Shown here: positions 31,013-40,599 of the stretch, in pieces
How positions within the stretch are numbered: position 1 is the stretch's first letter
Layout of the letters: every line of letters starts with the position of its first letter
NCBI GenBank assembly: GCA_002937895.1
Contig: PTKV01000003.1
Location: 43,244-107,243 of the forward strand
Source: Alphaproteobacteria bacterium MarineAlpha5_Bin9
Lineage (GTDB): Bacteria > Pseudomonadota > Alphaproteobacteria > HIMB59 > GCA-002718135
Length of the DNA: 64,000 nt
Direction of reading: 5' to 3'
Program-made: the position numbers and the translations under genes
The notes under the pieces: model-generated
Seen by the model: the letters and a program-made list of their open reading frames with translations, nothing else
What the model was told of the DNA's origin: nothing
The model's database searches: none

Positions 31013-32223
31013 AATCACAACATTTTCTAAATATTTTGCTAGGAATATATATTTTTATTTTTTTAACTTATTTATTTGGCCCATTATTAATAATGAGTGT
31101 AACAGCATTTAATTCAGCTGAATTCCCATCAATTACTCCGTGGGAATGTTTTAGTTGGAGATGGTTTCAAGAAGGTAAAATTGCTTATGATGGGCAACAT
31201 TTAGCAGGCTTATCAACTGATTGGAGACTTCATGATGGGCTGATTAAAAGTTTAATTATTGGCTTAGGCGTTGTGTGTTTATCTGTTCCTATTGGAATGG
31301 CTGCATCAATTGTTCTGACACAAGTCCATAGTAGACTAAGAACCATTTTTTATTCAGTTTCTATTATGCCAGTTTTATTTCCTGGAGTGATTATTGGTAT
31401 TTCTACTGTTGTTTTGTGGGACAGAATTGCTACTATTGGAGGAGAAGGTTTTTTATCAGATATAGGTCGTAATGGTATTTTTTTAACTATCCTTGGTCAA
31501 ACATGTTTTATATCCACTTATTGTTTTCTTATTTTTGTTGCTCGTCTTCAAAGATTTGATCAAACACAAGAAGAAGCAGCACTTGATCTAGGAGCAAGTC
31601 AAACTCAAGTATTTTTTAAAATTTTAATTCCATATTTAATGCCTGCTATAGCATCAGCTGCAGTAATAGCTTTTTTAGCATCATTTGAAAATTATAATAC
31701 AACGGTTTTTAGTATTTTATCTGATCAAACTCTTACAACTGTAATTGCTTCAAAAGTGCGTCTTGGAATTAGTCCTGCTATAAGTGCCCTTGCATTAGTT
31801 ATTATAGCTTTAACACTTATGGCTGCAATAATATATGAAATTTTAAGAAGAAGGGAAGATAAAAAAAAGAAAGAAAGACAAGATCAGCTAATATATGAAC
31901 AAACTAAAGATAGTAGACTTAAAAAAGAAAAAACAGGCTCATTTAAGATTCCTAAATTTATATTTGTAATAATTTTATTAATCATAATGGGCACTTTTGG
32001 ATTTAATCAACTCATAAAAAATGATTTATACGGAAACAAATGTGTTTCAGCAGCAGAATCTGCAAAAAAATCTAATTTTGCAGAACAACTAAAATTATTG
32101 CAACAAAATGCAGATACAGTTGATGAAAAATCTTTAGAGGGCGGAAATTTAGGGGGAAATCAGGATTATGGTGATATTTTTGGAGATGAGAATTTGTTTA
32201 AAGATTTTGGAGGGTTTGAATAA
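31009..32223 (+). CDS. PotC-like ABC permease with an atypical C-terminal extension
   Basis: EAA-like 'EEAALDLGASQTQVFFKILIPYLMPAI'; core ends near residue 280, then a basic linker, an extra TM and an acidic Gly/Asn-rich tail. Confidence 0.9.
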   Translation: MKSQHFLNILLGIYIFIFLTYLFGPLLIMSVTAFNSAEFPSITPWECFSWRWFQEGKIAYDGQHLAGLSTDWRLHDGLIKSLIIGLGVVCLSVPIGMAASIVLTQVHSRLRTIFYSVSIMPVLFPGVIIGISTVVLWDRIATIGGEGFLSDIGRNGIFLTILGQTCFISTYCFLIFVARLQRFDQTQEEAALDLGASQTQVFFKILIPYLMPAIASAAVIAFLASFENYNTTVFSILSDQTLTTVIASKVRLGISPAISALALVIIALTLMAAIIYEILRRREDKKKKERQDQLIYEQTKDSRLKKEKTGSFKIPKFIFVIILLIIMGTFGFNQLIKNDLYGNKCVSAAESAKKSNFAEQLKLLQQNADTVDEKSLEGGNLGGNQDYGDIFGDENLFKDFGGFE

Positions 32224-32351
32224 TTTAACTTATTATTTTTTTTATAAAATTACTTACATTAGTAGTAAAATTAAATTGATTATTTGATTTTTTTTTCTTT
32301 TTAAGGATCGATTTTTTTTTATTTATTTTTTTATTTCTTCTCATAATTTTT

Positions 32352-33293
32352 TTATTTTTTATTTTCTATGATATTACAGAGTATTTCAAATGCAATATTT
32401 GCACCAACAAGAGAGGTCATATTGTTTACATCAAAGGGTGGTGATACTTCAACCACATCAGCCCCAATAAATTGAATATTTTTTAAATTTCTAATTATTT
32501 TTTGAGATTCTCTTACAGAAAAACCACCTACTTCAGGGGTCCCTGTTCCAGGTGCAAAAGTAGGATCAATTCCATCTATGTCAAAAGTTAAATATGATTT
32601 AGTTTTTCCTAATTTGTCATTTATTATTTCCATGCATTTTTTAAATCCTAATTTATAATATTCATCAATAGTTATGATTGTAACACCTTGATCTAAAGCC
32701 CAATTAAAATCTTTAGGATCATATAAAGATCCTCTTAATCCTATCATTACATATTTTTTTGGATCAATTAAATTTTCTTCTATAGCTCTTCTAAAGGGTG
32801 TTCCATGAGTGTATTTATTTCCACCAAAATAACTATCCCAGGTATCTGAATGAGAGTCAAACTGAAACATTCCAATAGGGCCATCTGATGCTAAAGATCT
32901 TAAAATTGGTAAAGATATTAAATGATCTCCTCCAATTGAAATTGGAATTACATTTTCTTTTTTTATTTCATTATAAAAAATCTCTATTTTTTTTAAAGTA
33001 TCATTTAAATCTGCTGGGTTTACTGGACAATCACCTATGTCAGCAACATTATAATTGTCATATGGGCTCTGAAGCGATATTGGATGATAAGGTCTAATAA
33101 GTGATGAAGCATTTCTTACTTCTCTGGGTCCATGTCTAGCTCCTGGTCTATTTGTTGTTCCTCCATCCCAAGGCACACCACAAATGCAGTAATCTAGTTT
33201 TTTTAAATCCTTAATAATTGGTAGTCTAAAAAAAGTAGCTATGTCAGCAAATCTAGGATTGGACATACCTGCTAGCGGTTTAATATTTTTCAT
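32352..33293 (-). CDS. Agmatinase/arginase (ureohydrolase) family protein
   Basis: 'GGDHLISLP', 'FQFDSHSDTWDSY', 'SYLTFDIDGIDPTFAPGTGTPEVGG'. Confidence 0.92.
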   Translation of the reverse strand: MKNIKPLAGMSNPRFADIATFFRLPIIKDLKKLDYCICGVPWDGGTTNRPGARHGPREVRNASSLIRPYHPISLQSPYDNYNVADIGDCPVNPADLNDTLKKIEIFYNEIKKENVIPISIGGDHLISLPILRSLASDGPIGMFQFDSHSDTWDSYFGGNKYTHGTPFRRAIEENLIDPKKYVMIGLRGSLYDPKDFNWALDQGVTIITIDEYYKLGFKKCMEIINDKLGKTKSYLTFDIDGIDPTFAPGTGTPEVGGFSVRESQKIIRNLKNIQFIGADVVEVSPPFDVNNMTSLVGANIAFEILCNIIENKK

Positions 33294-33390
33294 TTCAAAT
33301 CAATTATTAATTTTTTAAATTACCTTGTTTTTAATTTATTACAATATTTAATGATTTTGTATACATTTATGATAAAACTTTATATTTATT

Positions 33391-33945
33391 ATGAATTTTA
33401 ACAATCTCCCAAGAGATTTGCCAATACCTAAAGATGATGGAACTGCAAATCATTTAGAGGGTAGTTTTGTCCCAGATATTGAATTGCCAAATCAAGACGG
33501 AAATTATCTAAAATTAAGTAGAAAAGATTCTTTTCGTTTAGTTCTTTTTTGCTATCCAATGACTGGTATTCCTAACAAACCTTCCCCAGAAAAATGGGAT
33601 CTTATTCCTGGTGCTAGAGGATGCACACCACAAAACTGCAGTTTTCGAGATAATTATGATGATTTAATCATAAATAATTCAATTCCAGTAGGTCTTACTA
33701 CTCAATCTGTTGATGAGATAAAAGAAATGACTTTAAGGTTAAAAATACCTTATGATGTTTTAAGTGATGCAAATTTTAAATTTATAAAAGCTCTAAAAAT
33801 CCCAACTTTTAAAGTTGATAAAACTATATTTGTTAAAAGAATCACATTTATAATTCAAAATTCATACATTGAAAAAGTTTTTTATCCAATTTTTCCTCCA
33901 GATAGAAATGTAAAAGATGTAATTAATTGGCTAAAAGAGAATTAA
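33391..33945 (+). CDS. AhpC/TSA-like peroxiredoxin
   Basis: 'PDIELPNQDGNYLKLS…LVLFCYPMTGIP…GCTPQNCSFRDNY' (Cys-containing thioredoxin-like fold). Confidence 0.8.
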   Translation: MNFNNLPRDLPIPKDDGTANHLEGSFVPDIELPNQDGNYLKLSRKDSFRLVLFCYPMTGIPNKPSPEKWDLIPGARGCTPQNCSFRDNYDDLIINNSIPVGLTTQSVDEIKEMTLRLKIPYDVLSDANFKFIKALKIPTFKVDKTIFVKRITFIIQNSYIEKVFYPIFPPDRNVKDVINWLKEN

Positions 33946-34002
33946 ATAAATTTGTTGAATTTATTTTTATAAGATTTAATAAATGGTATTAAAATAAATA
34001 AT

Positions 34003-34329
34003 ATGTTGAAAAGCTTTATAATTTTTATATTTTTTTTATTTCTATCTAATTTTTTATATTCTAAAGATAATATTGATCAATGGAAAGATTCCGAAAAAAC
34101 TTATTTGGATTTAATAAATGAAGGATTTGAAATTAAAGCATATGATATTAATAATATCAAACATAAGGATGGATTTTTTTTTCTTTTTTTTGTAACAGTT
34201 TTGCAAAAAAATAATCAAGTATATGAATGTCAGGAATATCAAACACTAGATGAGAATTTAATCTCCTTGGATATAACTTTTATATGCAGAGAATTAGTTC
34301 AACCTTATGAAATTGGAATAGGAACATAA
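34003..34329 (+). CDS. Small exported hypothetical protein
   Basis: 108 aa with N-terminal signal peptide 'MLKSFIIFIFFLFLSNFLYS'. Confidence 0.6.
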   Translation: MLKSFIIFIFFLFLSNFLYSKDNIDQWKDSEKTYLDLINEGFEIKAYDINNIKHKDGFFFLFFVTVLQKNNQVYECQEYQTLDENLISLDITFICRELVQPYEIGIGT

Positions 34330-34333
34330 TTAA

Positions 34334-34786
34334 ATGGATATTTCAAAAACTATAATAGGAGCAGGTTGTTTTTGGGGAGTTCAAGAATTTTTTAGAAAAA
34401 TTGATGGTGTAAAGGAAACAACAGTTGGATATTCCGGAGGTCATTCTCTAAATCCATCATATGAGGATGTATGTAGAGGTAATACTGGACATATAGAGGT
34501 TGTTTTAATTAAATTTGATATTAATTTTATTAAATTTTCAGATATATTAAATTATTTTTGGAAATGCCATGATCCTACTCAACTAAATCGTCAAGGATAT
34601 GATATTGGTGAGCAGTATAAATCAATTATATTTTATTTTAATGAAGATCAAAAAAATATTGCTGAAGAATCTAAAATAAATATGCAATCTAAATTTAATA
34701 ATAGTATTGTTACTGAAATTAAAGAAGCTTCTCAATTTTACAAAGCAGAAGAATATCATCAAAATTATTTGTGTAAAAAAACTTAA
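34334..34786 (+). CDS. msrA: Peptide-methionine (S)-S-oxide reductase
   Basis: 'GAGCFWGVQEFFRKIDGVKETTVGYSGG', 'GQYKSIIFY'-like 'IGEQYKSIIFYFNEDQ', 'KAEEYHQNYL'. Confidence 0.96.
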   Translation: MDISKTIIGAGCFWGVQEFFRKIDGVKETTVGYSGGHSLNPSYEDVCRGNTGHIEVVLIKFDINFIKFSDILNYFWKCHDPTQLNRQGYDIGEQYKSIIFYFNEDQKNIAEESKINMQSKFNNSIVTEIKEASQFYKAEEYHQNYLCKKT

Positions 34787-34800
34787 ATTTTTAAAAATTG

Positions 34801-34983
34801 ATGAAAGAATATTTTATAAATGCAATATATGTTGGTTATTATGTTTTATTAATTTTATGGTTATTAATATTAATTTTTATTTATCTTAGAAAGCCCCCAA
34901 ATTCAAAATTGACTTTAAAATACTTAATCTATTCATTATTAGTTTTCTTAATTTTATACGGAATTATTTATTTATTTAGTTAG
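34801..34983 (+). CDS. Small two-TM membrane protein
   Basis: About 60 aa, two hydrophobic helices; ATG at 34801 preferred over the TTG listed. Confidence 0.5.
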   Translation: MKEYFINAIYVGYYVLLILWLLILIFIYLRKPPNSKLTLKYLIYSLLVFLILYGIIYLFS

Positions 34984-35168
34984 GTCGATTCGTTTTTTCT
35001 TATTTCTACGAAAATTAATAACAACTACATATAGTATCTAAGAGGCCTTTTAGTTATTACATATTGATATATAAGGATTTTTTACAATTTTAACTTGATA
35101 CTTTTTATATTAAATTTATAAATTGCATCGGAATTAATAAATAATTTCATTAATTATTAAAAAAAGCT

Positions 35169-35390
35169 ATGTCGATAATAAAAAATTATTTTAAACAGAA
35201 TAAAGTTGTTCACACTTTTGAAACTTGCCAATGGCCTAATGGTGATCCGCAAGACAAAGATTTTCATTTTTGTGGCGATAAAACTCTTATCAACAAACCT
35301 TATTGCAAAAAACATTGTGATGTTGCTTATGTTGATGAAAAAGATTTGAAAAAAGATAAAGAATCTCACAAACATCTTATTGCTGCATAA
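35169..35390 (+). CDS. Stand-alone GcrA C-terminal-domain-like protein
   Basis: 'TCQWPNGDPQDKDFHFCGDKTLINKPYCKKHCDVAYV' matches the C-terminal GcrA Cys/His motif; no N-terminal DNA-binding domain in the ORF. Confidence 0.75.
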   Translation: MSIIKNYFKQNKVVHTFETCQWPNGDPQDKDFHFCGDKTLINKPYCKKHCDVAYVDEKDLKKDKESHKHLIAA

Positions 35391-35446
35391 ATTTTTATTT
35401 GACTTTTCAATTAATATAGTCTGAAAATTATTTATAATAAAATTAG

Positions 35447-36640
35447 ATGTTATATTATCTGCTAACAAAAATTCCTTTTAAGGGAAAACTTACTATAATA
35501 GATAGTATGGGAGTTGAACGTATATTTGGAACAAAAACTTCTAATTTTCCTTCTGTTAAAATAAGATTAAAAAATAAATTAACTGAATTCAAACTATTAT
35601 ATAATCCAAGCTTATATCTAGGTGAGGAATATATGAAAAATAATTTAACTATAGAAAAAGGAACTCTAGAAGATTTTATTAATATTATTACTGAAAGTTA
35701 TTATGATTTTCATAAGGTAAATTTTATAAGATTGTTATTTGATAATTTTTCGACTTTAATTAGATCATTACAACAGTTTAATGATTTAATAGGGTCAAAA
35801 AAAAATGTTGCACATCATTATGATATTGATGAAAAATTATATAATCTTTTTTTAGATAAAGATATGCAGTACTCATGTGGTTATTTCCATAATAACAATA
35901 TTAGTTTAGAAAATTCTCAGCTAGATAAAAAAAATCATATAATAAAAAAACTAAATATTGAAAAGGGAATGAGTGTTTTAGATATTGGATCTGGCTGGGG
36001 AGGGCTTGCTATTCAGATTGCTAAAAATACTGGAGCAAAAGTAACTGGAATTACTTTATCAAAAAATCAATTAGAAACAGCAAAGAAACGTGCTGAAGAA
36101 GAAGGTTTATCGGATCAAGTAAATTTTAAATTTCAAGATTATAGAACTGAAACAAATAAATATGACAGAATTGTATCAGTAGGAATGTTTGAACATGTAG
36201 GTATAAACTATTTTTCCAAATTTTTTTCCAAATGCAATGATTTATTAAAAGACAATGGGGTTATGCTATTACATACTATTGGATACAAGGGAAAGCCAGC
36301 TGCAACAAATCCATGGATTAGAAAATATATTTTTCCAGGTGGATATATACCTTCATTGTCAGAAATATTGCATTCTACTGAAAAGAATAACATGTTGATA
36401 ACTGATATTGAAATCTTAAGATTGCATTATGCAGAAACATTAAAACATTGGCATAGAAATATCCAAAAAAATAAAGAAAAAATTATTAGCATTTTTGATG
36501 AAAAATTTTATAGAATGTGGAAATTTTATTTAGTTTCAAGTGAATATTCATTTAGAAACATGGGTAATGTGAATTTCCAAATACAAATATCTAAAAAAAT
36601 CAATAATTTGCCATTAACTAGAAATTATATTTACAATTAA
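35447..36640 (+). CDS. cfa: Cyclopropane-fatty-acyl-phospholipid synthase family methyltransferase
   Basis: 'HHYDIDEKLYNLFLDKDMQYSCGYF', 'VLDIGSGWGGLAIQIA', 'RIVSVGMFEHVGINYF', 'IFPGGYIPSLSE'. Confidence 0.93.
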   Translation: MLYYLLTKIPFKGKLTIIDSMGVERIFGTKTSNFPSVKIRLKNKLTEFKLLYNPSLYLGEEYMKNNLTIEKGTLEDFINIITESYYDFHKVNFIRLLFDNFSTLIRSLQQFNDLIGSKKNVAHHYDIDEKLYNLFLDKDMQYSCGYFHNNNISLENSQLDKKNHIIKKLNIEKGMSVLDIGSGWGGLAIQIAKNTGAKVTGITLSKNQLETAKKRAEEEGLSDQVNFKFQDYRTETNKYDRIVSVGMFEHVGINYFSKFFSKCNDLLKDNGVMLLHTIGYKGKPAATNPWIRKYIFPGGYIPSLSEILHSTEKNNMLITDIEILRLHYAETLKHWHRNIQKNKEKIISIFDEKFYRMWKFYLVSSEYSFRNMGNVNFQIQISKKINNLPLTRNYIYN

Positions 36641-36715
36641 ATAACATCTTTGTCATATTATTGATTTAATTATGTTGATAATCATGTTTAAAATAATTGT
36701 TTTTTTATAAAATTT

Positions 36716-37756
36716 ATGGGACCGTCTACAAATCAGTATTTATTAAGATCAATAATTTTCTTAGTGCTCATTATAATCTTAGTCATATTTTTATATCCAG
36801 TTTTAATATCTGCATTTTTATCTAATGTTTATATTAATTCAGTCATTGTTCTTACTTTGCTATTTGGAATTGCGTATTCTTTTTATCATTTAAATCAAAT
36901 TAAGGATAACTTTGATATATTGAACAACTTTAATATACACAAATCACCACAAACTCTAAAAAATTTTAAAGGTATTTTTAAAAACCTTATATTAGAAATT
37001 TCTGAAATAGATGGACAATATAAATTTAAATCCTCTAGAATAGACAAAATACTTGAATCAATTGATATAAACTTATCAAGCATAAGAGAAACTTCTAGAT
37101 ATTTAGTTGGCCTTTTAGTTTTTTTAGGATTGTTAGGAACTTTTTGGGGATTGTTGAAAACAATTGGCTCAGTTGGAAATGTTATAGGTGGACTAGGAAT
37201 AGATGATACAAATTTAGCAGGTTTTTTTGACAATCTTAAAAGTGGATTAGCAGCTCCCTTGGATGGAATGAGTATAGCATTTAGTAGTTCTCTTTTGGGT
37301 TTATCAGGTTCGTTGATTTTAGGTTTTATGGATTTACAATTAGGACAATCTCAAAATAAATTGTCAATTTATGTTGAAAAAATTTTAATAGAAAATAGTT
37401 CCCCAGATTTTATAAACGAGGGAAATAACTTATCTAAAACAACACTTTCTTCTATTCAAAAAATTTATGATAATCTTGACTCTTTAGTTTTTTCGATAAA
37501 AGAAAGTTCACGTTATCAAAAAGAACTTTATAATTCTTTAAAATCATTATCGGAACAACTTCATGAAATAACTAAGTATAGTAGAGATCAAGAAAAAAAA
37601 TTATCTAATTTTTTATCGACTCAATTAAACACCGAATCCAGTATACTTCAATTGACATCTCGACTTTCAAAGGACGGTATAATAGATAAAAAAACAAAAT
37701 TAATTTTGAGTAATATAGATAAGAGCATGAAATTCATTATTAATAAAAAAAAATGA
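36716..37756 (+). CDS. MotA/TolQ/ExbB-type proton-channel family protein
   Basis: 'RYLVGLLVFLGLLGTFWGLLKTIGSVG', 'LKSGLAAPLDGMSIAFSSSLLGLSGSLILGF' plus TM helices and helical tail. Confidence 0.8.
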   Translation: MGPSTNQYLLRSIIFLVLIIILVIFLYPVLISAFLSNVYINSVIVLTLLFGIAYSFYHLNQIKDNFDILNNFNIHKSPQTLKNFKGIFKNLILEISEIDGQYKFKSSRIDKILESIDINLSSIRETSRYLVGLLVFLGLLGTFWGLLKTIGSVGNVIGGLGIDDTNLAGFFDNLKSGLAAPLDGMSIAFSSSLLGLSGSLILGFMDLQLGQSQNKLSIYVEKILIENSSPDFINEGNNLSKTTLSSIQKIYDNLDSLVFSIKESSRYQKELYNSLKSLSEQLHEITKYSRDQEKKLSNFLSTQLNTESSILQLTSRLSKDGIIDKKTKLILSNIDKSMKFIINKKK

Positions 37757-37762
37757 TTTTAA

Positions 37763-39361
37763 ATGAATGTTAGATCATATAAATCAAGATTAACTGAAAA
37801 TACTAATATATGGCCTGGTTTTGTTGATATTTTATCAACTCTTTTAATAGTAATAATTTTTATATTAATGGTATTTACTGTTTCTCAAATTTATTTAAGT
37901 GAAGCTATTTCTGGTCGGGATAAAGCCCTTGATGATCTAAGGAAACAGATAAATGAATTATCAAAAATTCTTGTTATAGAATCAACACAAAAACAAGAAG
38001 CTCTTACAAAATTAGAAGATACGCAAGAAAGTTTAGATGAAGAAATTCTTAAATCAGAAGGTTTGACTTTAGATATAGAGACAAAAACTGAGGAATTATC
38101 TATACAGGATTTAAAAATAGATAATCTAGCTTTTCAAATTGCAGAATTATTAAAAGAATTAAGAGTTGTAGCTCAAGCTCTAGAAACATACGAGGGTCAG
38201 GAAATTGTTGGTTTAGAAACTAGTGGATTAGGTGAAAGAATTAATAAAGCTTTGGCATCAAGAATTGATCAATTAAACAACTTAAACAAAGAATTAAAAT
38301 TTTCACAAGAAGAAACCTCTAGACAACTTGTAAAAGTTGAAGAATTAAATACTTTATTGTCAAAAAAAGAAGAAGATCTACAAGAACAAGTATTTGAATA
38401 TCAAAAATTAACTAATGATTTAATTGCAATAAATGAAAGTTTAGGACTAGATGATGCAGATTTGAATGATCAATTAAATGCAATAAAAAAGAAAAATGAA
38501 AAGTTAACTGAATTAAATAAAGATTTAGTTGAAAAGGAAACAGTAATATTTGATTTAACTAATAAAATTTTAGAATTAAATAATATTTTATCAATTTCTG
38601 AAGAAAAACAAATCTTACAAGAAAAAGAAATTTCTAATCTTGGTGAAAGAGTATTATCCTTGGAAGAAGATAAATTAAATCTTGAAACATCTTCTTCAGC
38701 GGAAATTCTTGCTTCAGAAAAAAAAGCTTCAGGAGCTTTAGAACAAGTAGGGACATTAAGCAATGAAATTGATATTTTAAATAAGGAAATAGCAACTTTA
38801 AATTCGGCTTTAGAGGCAAGTGAAATTGCCAATTTGACTAAGGAGCTTAAAATCGAGGTATTAGGAGATAGATTAAATAAAGCCTTAACATCAAAAGTTT
38901 TTGAATTACAAAAATATCGCTCTGAATTTTTTGGCAGACTCCAGGATATTTTAGGCGATAGAGATGATATTAAAGTAGTAGGTGATAGATTTATATTTGA
39001 GTCCGAATTGCTTTTTGATTCTGGTTCTGCTACTCTCCAAAAAGATGGAGAAGAAAAGCTAAAGCAAATCGGTTTGACTCTTAAAGAAACTACATCAAAT
39101 ATACCTAAAGATATTGATTGGATTATTCAAGTTGAGGGTCATACAGATAAAAATCCAATCAACACTCCTAGATTCCCTTCAAATTGGGAACTATCTACTG
39201 CAAGAGCTAATACTGTTCTTAAATTATTATTAGAACTTGGATTTGAACCAAGAAAATTATCAGCAGCAGGTTATGGGGAATTTTATCCTTTATCTGATGA
39301 AGAAAATAATAATGCATACAAACAAAACAGAAGAATAGAACTTAGATTAACTTCTAGATAA
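37763..39361 (+). CDS. Coiled-coil OmpA/MotB-like peptidoglycan-binding protein
   Basis: N-terminal TM 'FVDILSTLLIVIIFILMVFTVSQIYL', long heptad-rich region, C-terminal OmpA domain 'VEGHTDKNPINTPRFPSNWELSTARANTVLKLLLELGFEPRKLSAAGYGE…NRRIELRL'. Confidence 0.9.
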   Translation: MNVRSYKSRLTENTNIWPGFVDILSTLLIVIIFILMVFTVSQIYLSEAISGRDKALDDLRKQINELSKILVIESTQKQEALTKLEDTQESLDEEILKSEGLTLDIETKTEELSIQDLKIDNLAFQIAELLKELRVVAQALETYEGQEIVGLETSGLGERINKALASRIDQLNNLNKELKFSQEETSRQLVKVEELNTLLSKKEEDLQEQVFEYQKLTNDLIAINESLGLDDADLNDQLNAIKKKNEKLTELNKDLVEKETVIFDLTNKILELNNILSISEEKQILQEKEISNLGERVLSLEEDKLNLETSSSAEILASEKKASGALEQVGTLSNEIDILNKEIATLNSALEASEIANLTKELKIEVLGDRLNKALTSKVFELQKYRSEFFGRLQDILGDRDDIKVVGDRFIFESELLFDSGSATLQKDGEEKLKQIGLTLKETTSNIPKDIDWIIQVEGHTDKNPINTPRFPSNWELSTARANTVLKLLLELGFEPRKLSAAGYGEFYPLSDEENNNAYKQNRRIELRLTSR

Positions 39362-39369
39362 AAAAAATA

Positions 39370-39507
39370 ATGCTTAAAATATTAATATGTTCAATATTTT
39401 TTATATTTTTAGGTTGTTCAAGTAGTGATTATACAAATAATAAAAGTAAAAAAACAGAAGCAATTTTTTCGTCTTCTAATAAAATTGGTATAATAATTAA
39501 TAACTAA
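39370..39507 (+). CDS. Predicted micro-lipoprotein, 45 aa
   Basis: MLKILICSIFFIFLGCSSSDYTNNKSKKTEAIFSSSNKIGIIINN; lipobox 'IFLGC' (non-canonical); 8 nt after the OmpA-domain gene; not in the supplied ORF track. Confidence 0.5.
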   Translation: MLKILICSIFFIFLGCSSSDYTNNKSKKTEAIFSSSNKIGIIINN

Positions 39508-40599
39508 TTATATAATAGTTAATTCTTTAGAAAATTTTGTTAAAATTTTAGGTTCTGTTTCAGTAATAAGAACATCATCCTCTATTCTTACTCCTAAAGA
39601 ATCTGGATTATATAAGCCAGGTTCAATTGTTATCACCATTCCTTCAGTAAGAACATTCTTGTTTCCTCTCACGACGTAAGGATCTTCATGGACATCCAAA
39701 CCTAAACCATGACCAGTTTTATGAACTACAAAATCCTTATATTCACTTTCTTCTAAGATTTTTAAAACTGTGTCATCGACTTCATCTAAAGTTATGTTAA
39801 TTCGGGATTTATCTATTCCTGCATTATTTGCTTTTAGAACTGTGTTATAATAATTCCTTTGATAGTCTGAAGCATTATCTATAAAAAAAGTTCTAGTTAT
39901 ATCTGCATTATAACCATTAATTGATGCTCCAAAATCAAATAAAAGTGCATCACCTTTTTCTAAGATATAATCTGTTGAATGACCATGAGGCAAAGCTGAA
40001 TTTTTTGATCCTAATACAATTGGATCAAAAGCAATTCCTTCTGCACCATTTTTATAAAGTTCTTGAATTAAAAAATTTTTAATTTCAAGCTCGCTTTTGC
40101 CATGACTAACATATTTAATTGTATTTGACAGAGCAATTTCAGAAATTGAAATTGCTTTTTCTATATTTTTAATTTCATCACTATCTTTATTTAATCTTAC
40201 TGTAGATATTAGAGAGTGGGCATTAACAATTTTACAATCCTTAAATGACTCTTGCAAAGCTAGTGATTCAAAAAATCTTATTCTTTGTCCCTCAACACCA
40301 ATATTTTTTAATGGTCCTAAAATTTGTGATGCTTTTTTAAAAGCATCTATATAGCCATCTTTATCGTGCCAGGAAATTATTTCAGCATCTAATGATAATG
40401 CATTAAAACTATCAATTTCTAGTGAGGGCAATATCGCAACTGGTTTATGATTTTTTTTAATTATTAAAACAGTAGGTCTTTCCATTAAGTGAAAATTTCC
40501 TCCTGTCAGATATCTAAAATTTGATCCAGGGACAATAGCGAATGCATCAATTGAATTTTTTTCGAATAAATTATCTAGTTTTTTTAATCTATTAGTCAT
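39508..40599 (-). CDS. M24 metallopeptidase (Xaa-Pro aminopeptidase/prolidase-like)
   Basis: 'LLFDFGASINGYNADITRTFFI', 'HKTGHGLGLDVHEDPYV', 'VITIEPGLY', 'VRIEDDVLIT'. Confidence 0.93.
   Translation of the reverse strand: MTNRLKKLDNLFEKNSIDAFAIVPGSNFRYLTGGNFHLMERPTVLIIKKNHKPVAILPSLEIDSFNALSLDAEIISWHDKDGYIDAFKKASQILGPLKNIGVEGQRIRFFESLALQESFKDCKIVNAHSLISTVRLNKDSDEIKNIEKAISISEIALSNTIKYVSHGKSELEIKNFLIQELYKNGAEGIAFDPIVLGSKNSALPHGHSTDYILEKGDALLFDFGASINGYNADITRTFFIDNASDYQRNYYNTVLKANNAGIDKSRINITLDEVDDTVLKILEESEYKDFVVHKTGHGLGLDVHEDPYVVRGNKNVLTEGMVITIEPGLYNPDSLGVRIEDDVLITETEPKILTKFSKELTII

Noticed and set aside
32228-32344. 38 aa Lys-rich minus-strand micro-ORF (MRRNKKINKKKSILKKKKSNNQ…)
   Set aside because: Derived from poly-T/poly-A tracts with no visible ribosome-binding site; composition alone explains it.
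36716-39361. Zorya anti-phage system (ZorA/ZorB-like genes)
   Set aside because: No ZorC/ZorD/ZorE-like helicase or nuclease nearby; flanked by Cfa synthase and peptidase; similar pairs are common core genes in Alphaproteobacteria.
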